Assembly (NCBI GenBank): GCA_036398175.1
Contig: DASWHL010000137.1
Span: forward strand, 1-64,000
Direction of reading: 5' to 3'
Origin: JAOTWJ01 sp036398175
GTDB lineage: Bacteria > Gemmatimonadota > Gemmatimonadetes > Gemmatimonadales > GWC2-71-9
Length of the DNA: 64,000 bases
A program made the translations under genes and the position numbers. Below are positions 15,203 to 24,856 of the stretch, one piece after another. The notes under the pieces are model-generated. The model had not been told where the DNA came from and did not search any database. It was given only the letters and a program-made list of their open reading frames with translations. The first letter of the stretch is position 1, and every line of letters starts with the position of its first letter.

Positions 15203-16390
15203 TCAGCACACCCGCATGAACCGCGCGAGCCGCTCGAGCGCCCGGACGAGGTCCTCCTCCGACGCCGCGTAGCTCAGTCGCACCCACCGTGGGTCGCCGA
15301 ACGCGTCGCCGGGGACGAGGGCCACGCCCTCCTTGTTCATCAGCCGCTCGCAGAAGTCCGCCGCGGAGCCGAGCCCCGCGCCGAACAGATGATCCACCCG
15401 GAAGAAGAAGTAGAAGGCGCCCACCGGATCCACGAACTCGACGCCCGGCATCTCCCGCCGGAAGTACGCCTCCACGAGATCGCGCCGCGCGCGGAACGCC
15501 TCGACCATCCGGTCCACGTCCTGCTCGATGCGGTCGTCGCCAAAGGCGGCCACGGCCGCCCACTGCGACGGCTGCGAGGCCCCGCTGGTCATGTGCCCCT
15601 GCACGCCCGCCATGGCCTTGGCCACCGGGCCGGGCGCCAGGGCCAGGCCGATCCGCCAGCCCGTCATCGCGTACGTCTTGCTGACCCCGGACACCATCAC
15701 CACGCGCTCCAGCAGCTCGTCCGGCAGGTCCAGCACGGAGGGCGCCGGGCCCGGCCCGTAGTGGATGCGACGGTAGATCTCGTCCGCGATGACCCACACC
15801 TCGTGCTTGTGCGCCCACTCGACGATGGCCTTGAGCTCGGCCCGTGTGTACACGGCCCCGGTGGGGTTGCAGGGCGACGAGAACAGGAGGCCGCGCGTGA
15901 GCGTGTCCCGCTCCCGCTCCAGGTCCTCCACGCTCACCTTCATGCTCCACTCGGGCGCGCCCGCCACGATCACCGGCTCGGCGCGCGCGAACCGGATCAT
16001 CTGTGGGTAGGAGACCCAATAGGGCGCGGGGACGAGGACCTTGTCTCCGGCGCCGAACAGCACGAAGCACGCGTTGAAGAGCGACTGCTTGGCGCCGGTC
16101 GAGATCACCAGATGATCCGCGTTCACGGGCCGGCCGCCCGACAGGAGCGAGAAGTGCCGCGCGATGGCGGCGCGCAGGTCCAGCAACCCCTGATTGGGCG
16201 GGTAGTGCGTCTTGCCCTGCTGGATGGCGCGGATGCCGGCCTCGGCCGCGATGCGCGGCGTGTCGAAATCCGGCTCGCCGGCTGAGAGGTCCACGACGTC
16301 CTCGCCCGCCGCCCGCCGGTGCTGCGCCATCTGGTTGATGGTCAGCGTCTCGGACGGTCTGAGGTGCTCGATGTTCTTCGACAGTCTCAT
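15203..16390 (-). CDS. Class I/II pyridoxal-phosphate aminotransferase (aspartate-type)
   Basis: 395 residues. Fold-type I aminotransferase with all expected residues: LSAGEPDFDTP at the start, STGAKQ phosphate contact, the SSPCNPTG Asn (N175), D203 and Y206 in IADEIYR, the Schiff-base K238 in SGVSKTYAMTGWRIG, and R246. The motif set is that of the aspartate/aromatic aminotransferase AspB group, which makes aspartate, phenylalanine or tyrosine with 2-oxoglutarate. The start overlaps the P1 peptidase stop (ATGA). The exact amino-acid preference cannot be read from sequence. Confidence 0.92.
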   Translation of the reverse strand: MRLSKNIEHLRPSETLTINQMAQHRRAAGEDVVDLSAGEPDFDTPRIAAEAGIRAIQQGKTHYPPNQGLLDLRAAIARHFSLLSGGRPVNADHLVISTGAKQSLFNACFVLFGAGDKVLVPAPYWVSYPQMIRFARAEPVIVAGAPEWSMKVSVEDLERERDTLTRGLLFSSPCNPTGAVYTRAELKAIVEWAHKHEVWVIADEIYRRIHYGPGPAPSVLDLPDELLERVVMVSGVSKTYAMTGWRIGLALAPGPVAKAMAGVQGHMTSGASQPSQWAAVAAFGDDRIEQDVDRMVEAFRARRDLVEAYFRREMPGVEFVDPVGAFYFFFRVDHLFGAGLGSAADFCERLMNKEGVALVPGDAFGDPRWVRLSYAASEEDLVRALERLARFMRVC

Positions 16391-17538
16391 GGGCGGACGG
16401 CTCCGTAACGGCGCAGCACGGCGAGGGTCTCGTCGAGCGGCAGCGCCTCCACCGTACCGGCGGCGCCCCGCACCGAAGTCGCGAGCAACAGCGAATTATA
16501 TATCGCCTCCTCGGTGGCCTCGATTGTGGCCAGGAACAGCGGACTCATCGCGTCGTTCCCGAGCGGCCCCCGCCGGCCCAGCTCGGCCACCGGCACCGTG
16601 GAGAAGGCAATCACGTAGTCGCCCGATCCGTTGGTCATGGCCGACCCGGTGCGCGCGAGCCCCGCCAGCGCCCGCCGCCCCAGCCGTTCGAGGTTTCGCG
16701 CGTCCAGCGGCGCATCCGTGGCCACGACGATCATGATGGAGCCGTCCGCCTCGTTCCCCCCGTCGCTCCCGTCGCTCCCGTCGCGCCCGTCAATCTGTTC
16801 CCGCAGATAGTACCGCCCCAGCTCCCGCCCCACCGGCGCGCCGTTGATCGTGAGCACGCCACCGAAGTTGGTCTGGACCAGCACGCCCACCGTCCAGCCG
16901 CCCAGCGCGGGCGGCAGGCGCCGGCTGGCGCTCCCGATGCCGCCTTTCCAGCCGAACGCCACGGTGCCGCGGCCCGCGCCCACGCTCCCCTGCGCCACCG
17001 GCCCGGTGTCCGCGCGCGTGATGGCGTCGAGCACGTCGCGCTCGGTCACCGCGCGGCGCCGGATGTCGTTGAGCGAGCCGTCGTTGGTCTCGCCCACCAC
17101 CACGTTCACCGACCGCACGGTCTCGTTGCCGGGGAGGCCGAGCACGTACGTGAGGGCCGCGTCGGCGACCCGCGGGACGCACAGCGTGCACGTCAGCAGA
17201 ATTGGCGACTCGATTTCGCCCAGTTCCCGCACCTGGGTGCTGCCCATGAGCTTGCCGAACGCGTTCCCGAGCACCACGGCGCCGGGCACCTTCTCGCGGA
17301 ACACGTTGCCGCCGTGCGGCAGGATGGCCGTGACGCCCGTATTGAGGGAGGCCCCATCCGCGATGGTCGTGTGACCCACCCGCACCCCCGCGACATCCGT
17401 GATGGCATTGCGCGGCCCCGGCGGCAGGATCCCCACCACCACCCCCAGCTCCCGCGCGCTGCGCCGCGCCGTCTCCTGCGCCTCCACCCCGTCGCCCACC
17501 GCCAGTACCGCCAGCACCACCATCCACCCATCTCGCAT
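16387..17538 (-). CDS. P1 family (DmpA-type) aminopeptidase, secreted
   Basis: 383 residues with a signal peptide (MRDGWMVVLAVLAVGDGVEAQ). The body matches the DmpA/BapA N-terminal-nucleophile family: GPRNAITDVAGVRVGHTTI, TGVTAILPHGGNV, GLPGNETVRSVNVVVGETNDG, a VLVQTNFGG segment, and the self-cleavage site Gly-Ser267 in ADGSIMIVVATDAPLD, after which Ser267 becomes the nucleophile. Such enzymes remove N-terminal D- or beta-amino acids from peptides. A low-complexity Asp-Gly-Ser tract lies just before the cleavage site. GGAG precedes the ATG at 17538. It is the first gene of the long minus-strand operon. Confidence 0.9.
   Translation of the reverse strand: MRDGWMVVLAVLAVGDGVEAQETARRSARELGVVVGILPPGPRNAITDVAGVRVGHTTIADGASLNTGVTAILPHGGNVFREKVPGAVVLGNAFGKLMGSTQVRELGEIESPILLTCTLCVPRVADAALTYVLGLPGNETVRSVNVVVGETNDGSLNDIRRRAVTERDVLDAITRADTGPVAQGSVGAGRGTVAFGWKGGIGSASRRLPPALGGWTVGVLVQTNFGGVLTINGAPVGRELGRYYLREQIDGRDGSDGSDGGNEADGSIMIVVATDAPLDARNLERLGRRALAGLARTGSAMTNGSGDYVIAFSTVPVAELGRRGPLGNDAMSPLFLATIEATEEAIYNSLLLATSVRGAAGTVEALPLDETLAVLRRYGAVRP
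16761..16787. repeat. Three tandem 9-base units inside the P1 peptidase gene
   Basis: CGTCGCTCC occurs twice, followed by CGTCGCGCC (one change). On the coding strand it encodes Asp-Gly-Ser-like triplets ahead of the autocleavage Ser267. It is prone to slippage and would change linker length without a frameshift. Confidence 0.7.
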
Positions 17539-17610
17539 GACACCACTCCTGTCGCCCGTCCACGACCGCTGGTTGACCCTGCCTCCCCACCCCACCCCCG
17601 CAACCACCCC

Positions 17611-17631
17611 ACGCTACACGCTACACGCTAC
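17611..17631. repeat. Three perfect tandem copies of ACGCTAC
   Basis: The 7-base unit repeats at 17611, 17618 and 17625 in the divergent region between the P1 peptidase and the DEAD-box-like gene, about 23 bases upstream of the -35 box of the latter. It could be iterated binding sites or simple slippage. Confidence 0.7.
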
Positions 17632-17653
17632 CCGCTGCACCCTGCACCACCGG

Positions 17654-17682
17654 TTGCGCCCCGTCCCTCCCGGCGGTACGAT
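17654..17682 (+). promoter_or_regulatory. Sigma-70-type promoter of the DEAD-box-like gene
   Basis: TTGCGC (17654-17659), a 17-base spacer, TACGAT (17677-17682). A start point near 17689 would leave a leader of about 28 bases before the GTG start at 17717. Confidence 0.5.
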
Positions 17683-17716
17683 CCGCAGCACTGTTTCTTT
17701 GACAACCGAGGCTGTC

Positions 17717-19048
17717 GTGTCCTGGGAATTCGCGCCGACCTTCGACGCCGCGCATCGCGCCGCGCTCGACGCCGGCAAACCGCTGATCTACGTGTGCCCG
17801 CCCGCCGGATGGGCGCTGGTCCCGCTGGGCGAGCGCGTGGCGCCCGCCGCGGAGGCGGGCCTGGGCACGGTGGTGCTGGTCCCCGAGCCGGCGGACGTCG
17901 GCGACGTGGCCGGCGCGCTCGACAGCCTCGACGCCCTCCGTCCGGTGCACGGCCTCACGGGCCTGGCCCGGACCGCCCGCTTCCTCGCGGCGGGCAGCAT
18001 TCGCACCCTCGTCCTCACGCCCCCGGACGCCCTGGCGCTTGCCCGGCAGTCCGTGCTGCGGCTCTCCCAGGTGCGCACGCTGGTGATCGCCTGGCCGGAG
18101 GGCATGCACGCACTCGGCCAGGGCGAGGCCCTCGACGCCATCCTGGCGGAGACGCCGGACGCGCAGCGCCTGATCGCGACCGCCGACGAGCGGCCGCCCG
18201 ACATGGCCGATCTGCTGGCGCGGATCGCGCATCGCGCGCCCGTGGTGGCCGCGGCGCGGCTTCCCGAGGGGGCACCGGCCGTGCCGCTGCGCTGGATCGG
18301 AACGGACGGCGACCGGCGGGCCCAGGTGACGCGCGCCGCGCTGGACGTCCTCAACCCCGCCACCGCGGTCGTGTGGGAGCCCCTGGCCGCGCGTGGTTCC
18401 CGCTGGACGGCCGTGGCGCGCGATCCCGCCGTTCGGGTGGTGCACGTCATCCCCGACGAAGCCGTGCCGCTGATCGTGGCCGGCGACCTGCCGTCCGCCG
18501 ACGCGCTCGCGGCGCTGAGCGCGGCCGCGCGGGACGTCGTGGTCCTGGTGCGCGCGTCACAGGTGGGCTACCTGGAGCGGCTGTCGGCGACGGCGCGGAC
18601 GCTGCGGGTGGTGGCGGCGGCGGACGTGGCGCTGGACCGCGCGGCGGGCGTACGGCGGCGTCTGCGCGAGCGATTGGCCGAAGGGCGCCTCGACGGGGAG
18701 CTGCACACGCTCGGGGCCCTGTTCGACGAGTACGACCCCACGCTCGTCGCCGCGGCCGCGCTGGCCCTGATCGCGACGCCGGCCGCGCCCGCGCCCGCGC
18801 CCGAGACGGCCGGATGGGCCCGCCTCGTCGTCACGGCCGGCCGGCGCGACGGCGTGCGCGCCGGCGATCTCGTCGGCGCGCTGGTGAACGAAGCCGGCCT
18901 GCCCCGCAACGCGATCGGGAAGATCGACCTGCGGGACGGCTTCACCCTCATCGAGATCCGCGCCGACGAAGCCGAGCGGGCCCAGCGCGGACTCACCGGC
19001 GTCAGCCTCAGGGGCAAGCGCGTCAGCGCGCGGCCGGAGCGCCGCTGA
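17717..19048 (+). CDS. DEAD-box-helicase-like protein with eroded ATPase motifs and DbpA RNA-binding domain
   Basis: 443 residues from GTG (VSWEFAPTFD). Residues 368-440 match the DbpA/CsdA RNA-binding domain (GRRDGVRAGDLVGALVNEAG, AIGKIDL, LRGKRVSARP), and ALFDEYDPTLVAAAALAL resembles the linker before that domain in DeaD helicases. The N-terminal part keeps the outline of the two RecA domains but not the catalysis. PPAGWALVPLGERV (28-41) stands where the P-loop should be, LVLTPPDALALARQ where TPGR is expected, TLVIAWPEGMH where LDEAD is expected, IATAD for SAT, and YLERLSATAR for HRIGRTGR. It is probably an RNA-binding pseudo-helicase, perhaps acting on ribosomes or structured RNA; the role is inference. 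A promoter lies just upstream. Confidence 0.75.
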   Translation: MSWEFAPTFDAAHRAALDAGKPLIYVCPPAGWALVPLGERVAPAAEAGLGTVVLVPEPADVGDVAGALDSLDALRPVHGLTGLARTARFLAAGSIRTLVLTPPDALALARQSVLRLSQVRTLVIAWPEGMHALGQGEALDAILAETPDAQRLIATADERPPDMADLLARIAHRAPVVAAARLPEGAPAVPLRWIGTDGDRRAQVTRAALDVLNPATAVVWEPLAARGSRWTAVARDPAVRVVHVIPDEAVPLIVAGDLPSADALAALSAAARDVVVLVRASQVGYLERLSATARTLRVVAAADVALDRAAGVRRRLRERLAEGRLDGELHTLGALFDEYDPTLVAAAALALIATPAAPAPAPETAGWARLVVTAGRRDGVRAGDLVGALVNEAGLPRNAIGKIDLRDGFTLIEIRADEAERAQRGLTGVSLRGKRVSARPERR

Positions 19049-19056
19049 TCAGCGGC
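19041..19056. other. 16-bp perfect palindrome spanning two convergent stop codons
   Basis: GCCGCTGATCAGCGGC is self-complementary and contains the TGA of the DEAD-box-like gene and the TGA of HU on the other strand, with no gap between genes. It has no loop or U-run, so terminator function is uncertain. Confidence 0.5.
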
Positions 19057-19339
19057 CCGTGTTGAGGGCGTCGCGGAGCTGCTGGCCCGGCTTGAAGGCC
19101 GGCACCACCGCGGCCGCGATGGCCACCGGATCGCCCGTCCGCGGATCCCGTCCCTGCCGCGCCGCGCGCCGCCGGGCCAGGAACGTCCCGAACCCCGTCA
19201 CCTGGACTTTTTCGCCCGAGCGCAGCTCGCGCGCAATGATGCCCTCCGGCCCGAACAGCGCCTCCACGACGCGCGTCGCGTCCGGCTTGGCCAGGTCGGT
19301 GTGCCGCGCCACCTCGTCAATCAGCTGTCCCTTGTTCAT
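19049..19339 (-). CDS. hup: HU/IHF family DNA-binding protein
   Basis: 96 residues, the usual length. MNKGQLIDEVARHTDLAKPDATRVVEAL forms the helical dimer base; SGEKVQVTGFGTFLARRRAARQGRDPRTG is the beta arm and its GFGTF signature; VPAFKPGQQLRDALN closes the protein. It is a nucleoid protein that bends DNA. The arm reads DPVAIAAAVVPAF where many HUs have EI-I-AS/P-VPAF, still with the tip Pro-Ala region. GGGAGG lies just ahead of the ATG. The far longer upstream open frame is a shadow of coaE and tdk. Confidence 0.93.
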   Translation of the reverse strand: MNKGQLIDEVARHTDLAKPDATRVVEALFGPEGIIARELRSGEKVQVTGFGTFLARRRAARQGRDPRTGDPVAIAAAVVPAFKPGQQLRDALNTGR

Positions 19340-19365
19340 GAGCACCTCCCGTGCAGTGTGCTGGC

Positions 19366-19394
19366 AATATCTCCCGGCGGCGCCGAACCGCCAA
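19366..19394 (-). promoter_or_regulatory. Sigma-70-type promoter of HU
   Basis: On the minus strand: TTGGCG (19394-19389), 17-base spacer, GATATT (19371-19366). The leader before the ATG at 19339 is about 20 bases and contains GGGAGG. Confidence 0.5.
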
Positions 19395-19450
19395 CCCGCT
19401 TGTGCCGGTCCGGCCGCGCGGGTAACGTAGGGCGCTCCCGACCCCGACCG

Positions 19451-20065
19451 ATGACGCGCACCCACCACAGCTCCCACCCCGGATGGATCGAAGTCATCAG
19501 CGGCGTGATGTTCAGCGGCAAGAGCGAGGAGCTGCTGCGCCGCGTCCGCCGGGCGGTGATCGCCCGCAAGCGCGTGCAGGTGTTCAAGTCCCATCTGGAC
19601 GACCGCTACGCCGGCGTGCACCGGATCGCGACCCACGACGGCGTCATGGCCGACGCCGTGCCGGTGGACGCGGCGGGCGAGATCATGAGCCGGGTCCGGC
19701 CGGATGCCGAGGTGGTGGCCATTGACGAGGCCCAGTTCCTGGACGAGGGGGTCGTGGAGGTGGCCACCGCGCTGGCCGCCCGCGGCGTTCGTGTGATTCT
19801 CGCCGGCACCGACACCGACTTCCGGGGCGAGCCGTTCGGCGCCATGCCCCAGCTCATGGCCGTCGCGGAAGTGGTGGACAAGCTGCACGCGATCTGCGTC
19901 GTGTGCGGCGAGCCGGCCTGCCGCAACCAGCGCCTCGTGAACGGCCGGCCCGCCGTGTACGAATCGCCGACCATTCTGGTCGGTGGCAGCGAGTCGTACG
20001 AGGCCCGCTGCCGGCACTGCCACGAGGTGCCGCGCGCCGACGCCGATCAGGGCCGGCTCTGGTGA
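19451..20065 (+). CDS. tdk: Thymidine kinase (type II)
   Basis: 204 residues. P-loop GVMFSGKS (18-25), Walker-B-like AIDEAQF with the catalytic Glu, lasso-domain zinc cysteines CVVC...C and CRHC, and the thymidine-binding VGGSESYEARC. It phosphorylates thymidine to dTMP in salvage and is allosterically inhibited by dTTP in this family. The start ATG 19451 gives a normal short N-terminus; the open frame continues upstream but reads through the HU promoter. It lies 7 bases ahead of coaE, so the two are probably one transcript. Confidence 0.95.
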   Translation: MTRTHHSSHPGWIEVISGVMFSGKSEELLRRVRRAVIARKRVQVFKSHLDDRYAGVHRIATHDGVMADAVPVDAAGEIMSRVRPDAEVVAIDEAQFLDEGVVEVATALAARGVRVILAGTDTDFRGEPFGAMPQLMAVAEVVDKLHAICVVCGEPACRNQRLVNGRPAVYESPTILVGGSESYEARCRHCHEVPRADADQGRLW

Positions 20066-20072
20066 GTCGCCA

Positions 20073-20684
20073 ATGCTCTCCGTTGCGCTGACCGGGAACG
20101 TCGCCGCCGGCAAGACCACCGTGGCCGGGTGGTGGCGCGCGTGGGGCGGCACGGTGATTGACGCCGACGCGCTGGTCCGCGAGGTGCAGGCGCCCGGCAG
20201 CCCCGTCCTCGCGCGGATCCGGGAACGCTTCGGCCCGGCCGTGATCCGCGACGACGGCACGCTGGACCGCGCGGCGCTGCGCCGCATCGTGTTCGCCGAC
20301 GCCGGCGCGCGCGCCGACCTGAACGCCATCGTGCATCCCGCCGTGCAGGACCGGCGGACGGCCCTCCTGGCGGAGGCGGCGGCGCGCGGCGAGCGGATGG
20401 TCGTGAACGACATCCCGCTGCTGTTCGAGGCGCTGGACCCGGCGGCCTTCGACGTGATCGTGCTGGTGGACGCGCCGGACGACGTCCGCCGCGAACGGCT
20501 GATCCGCGGGCGCGGCCTCCTACCGGACGAGGCCGACCGGCTGATGGCCGCCCAGCTGCCGAGCGGCCCGAAACGCGCGCGCAGCCACGTCGTGATTGAC
20601 AATGCGGGGTCGCCGGAAGCGCTGCGCACGGCCGCCGCGGAGGCCTGGCAACGGCTGCTTGACTTGGCAGAACCACCCGCGTAA
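20073..20684 (+). CDS. coaE: Dephospho-CoA kinase
   Basis: 203 residues. P-loop GNVAAGKTT near residue 8, VIDADALVREVQAPG (acceptor-binding DAD motif), RIVFADAGARADLNAIVHP, a VVNDIPLLFE segment, and the lid RLIRGRGL. CoaE phosphorylates the 3' hydroxyl of dephospho-CoA in the last step of CoA synthesis. The first residues are MLSVALTGN, and the family usually reads GLTGGIGSGK, so the P-loop here is a mild variant (GNVAAGK). The promoter of gcvH lies inside its last codons. Confidence 0.93.
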   Translation: MLSVALTGNVAAGKTTVAGWWRAWGGTVIDADALVREVQAPGSPVLARIRERFGPAVIRDDGTLDRAALRRIVFADAGARADLNAIVHPAVQDRRTALLAEAAARGERMVVNDIPLLFEALDPAAFDVIVLVDAPDDVRRERLIRGRGLLPDEADRLMAAQLPSGPKRARSHVVIDNAGSPEALRTAAAEAWQRLLDLAEPPA

Positions 20685-20687
20685 CCT
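20659..20687 (+). promoter_or_regulatory. Sigma-70-type promoter of gcvHP, inside the end of coaE
   Basis: TTGACT (20659-20664), 17-base spacer, TAACCT (20682-20687). The -10 box overlaps the coaE stop (TAA at 20682). The predicted leader to the gcvH ATG is about 36 bases, with no room for a glycine riboswitch. Confidence 0.55.
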
Positions 20688-20729
20688 ACCCGCGGCTGTC
20701 GAACCTTCCTTAGCAGCCGGAGTGTGTGC

Positions 20730-21119
20730 ATGTCCAAGATTCCCACCGATCTGCATTACACCGAAGAACACGAATACGTGAAACTCACCGACGACGCCGA
20801 GGTCGTGCAGGTCGGGATCACCGACTACGCACAGGGCGAACTGGGCGACGTCGTGTACGTGGATCTGCCCGAGGTGGGCGCCAAGTTCGGTCGCATGGAC
20901 GTGTTCGGGACCATCGAGGCCGTGAAGGCCGTCTCGGAGCTGTTCTGCCCGCTGCCGGGCGAAGTCACCGAGATCAACGAGGCGCTGGAGGCCGATCCCA
21001 GCCTCGTGAACAAGGACCCCTATGGCGACGGCTGGATGATCAAGCTGCGCATCCGCAGTCGCGCCGATCTGGACACCCTGCTGCCGGCTTCGGACTACCA
21101 GCAGCACATCGGCGAGTAG
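20730..21119 (+). CDS. gcvH: Glycine cleavage system H protein
   Basis: 129 residues. Lipoyl-carrier fold with YTEEHEYVKL at the start, VGITDYAQGELGDVVYVDLPEVG, and the lipoylated Lys66 in GTIEAVKAVSEL; PLPGEVTEINEAL and DPYGDGWMIKLR complete it. H protein shuttles the aminomethyl group between the P, T and L proteins. ATG 20730 gives the conventional MSKIPTDLHYT; an in-frame GTG two codons earlier (20724) is possible. Followed by gcvP and a LipM-like octanoyltransferase. No gcvT is present in the window. Confidence 0.96.
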   Translation: MSKIPTDLHYTEEHEYVKLTDDAEVVQVGITDYAQGELGDVVYVDLPEVGAKFGRMDVFGTIEAVKAVSELFCPLPGEVTEINEALEADPSLVNKDPYGDGWMIKLRIRSRADLDTLLPASDYQQHIGE

Positions 21120-21157
21120 GGCTCCGGGGCGCTCGCGCCCTCTACACTGCCGACGCG

Positions 21158-21184
21158 ACGCCTCGGGGCCTGCCCCCGGGGCGT
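21158..21184 (+). terminator. Hairpin between gcvH and gcvP (terminator or attenuator)
   Basis: An 11-bp stem (ACGCCTCGGGG / CCCCGGGGCGT, one U-G wobble) with a 5-base loop lies 17 bases before the gcvP ATG and is followed by only TTC, so termination would be partial. It could set a lower level of gcvP than of gcvH. Confidence 0.4.
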
Positions 21185-21201
21185 TTCTACGAGAGGACCC
21201 C

Positions 21202-24078
<2,877 letters not shown>

Positions 24079-24093
24079 AGCGGCAGCGGCGGG

Positions 24094-24840
24094 ATGCACT
24101 GGCACCTCCTCCTCGACTCCGCCCCCCGCCCCGGCCCCGAAAACATGGCCGTGGACGACGCGCTCCTCCAGGCGGCGCGGGAGGGGGTCGCCGTCCTGCG
24201 GTGCTACCGCTGGTTCCCGCCCTGCCTGTCGTTCGGGCGGAACGAGCCGGCGCGCAGCCGGTACGACGCGGCCGCCATCACGGCCCGCCGGCTGGCCACG
24301 GTGCGACGGCCCACCGGCGGTCGCGCCGTCTGGCACGACGCGGAAGTCACCTACGCGGTGGCGGGGCCGGCCTCGCTGTTCGGCTCGCTGCCCGAGACCT
24401 ACCGGGCCATCCACGCCGTCCTGGCCGACGGGTTGCGGACGCTGGGCGTGCCGGCCGCCCTCGCGCCGGCCGCCCTCGCGCCGGGCCCCGGGGCGGGCGC
24501 CTGCTTCGCGAGTCCCGCCGGCGGCGAGGTCACGGTCGGGGGCCGCAAGCTCGTCGGCAGCGCTCAGGCGCGCGAGCGGGGCGCGTTCCTCCAGCACGGC
24601 TCGATCCTGCTCGAGGACGGCCAGGACGTGGTGGCGCAGGTCACCCGGGGCGTCGCCCCCGTCACCCACGCCACCTCGCTTGGCGAAGTGCTCGGCCGGG
24701 ACGTAACATTTGCCGAGGTGACGGAGGCCATCGTCGCCGCCGCACGCCGGGCGTGGCCCGGCACGTGGACCGCCGCCGCGCCGCCGGCCATCCTCCCGGG
24801 AACCCGGTTCGCCGACCCCGACTGGACCTGGCGCCGCTGA
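24094..24840 (+). CDS. lipM: Octanoyltransferase LipM-like (BPL/LplA/LipB fold)
   Basis: 248 residues. It has the lipoate/biotin ligase fold with VRRPTGGRAVWHDAEVTYA and GGRKLVGSAQARERGAFLQHGSILLE (Lys152). A Cys sits in GACFASP (C137), just ahead of that block, the place of the acyl-thioester Cys in Bacillus LipM (CFDAPSWYEL... in that protein). LplA ligases lack it. LipM moves octanoyl from acyl carrier protein to GcvH, and here the gene follows gcvH-gcvP by 15 bases, which fits. It may alternatively be a lipoate-protein ligase. A 15-bp tandem duplication lies just before C137. Confidence 0.75.
   Translation: MHWHLLLDSAPRPGPENMAVDDALLQAAREGVAVLRCYRWFPPCLSFGRNEPARSRYDAAAITARRLATVRRPTGGRAVWHDAEVTYAVAGPASLFGSLPETYRAIHAVLADGLRTLGVPAALAPAALAPGPGAGACFASPAGGEVTVGGRKLVGSAQARERGAFLQHGSILLEDGQDVVAQVTRGVAPVTHATSLGEVLGRDVTFAEVTEAIVAAARRAWPGTWTAAAPPAILPGTRFADPDWTWRR
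24450..24479. repeat. Perfect 15-bp tandem duplication within the lipM-like gene
   Basis: GCCGGCCGCCCTCGC occurs twice head to tail, giving PAALAPAALAP in the loop before the candidate catalytic Cys137. In frame, so the protein is lengthened by five residues. Confidence 0.8.
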
Positions 24841-24856
24841 ACGCCCGCGGGAGGGC

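Noticed and set aside
20688..20729. Glycine riboswitch upstream of gcvH
   Set aside because: The leader after the predicted promoter is only about 36 bases, too short for the aptamer.
19049..20746. A 565-codon reading of the HU frame
   Set aside because: The upstream part lies antisense to tdk and coaE and lacks protein character; HU with its own RBS and promoter is the real gene.
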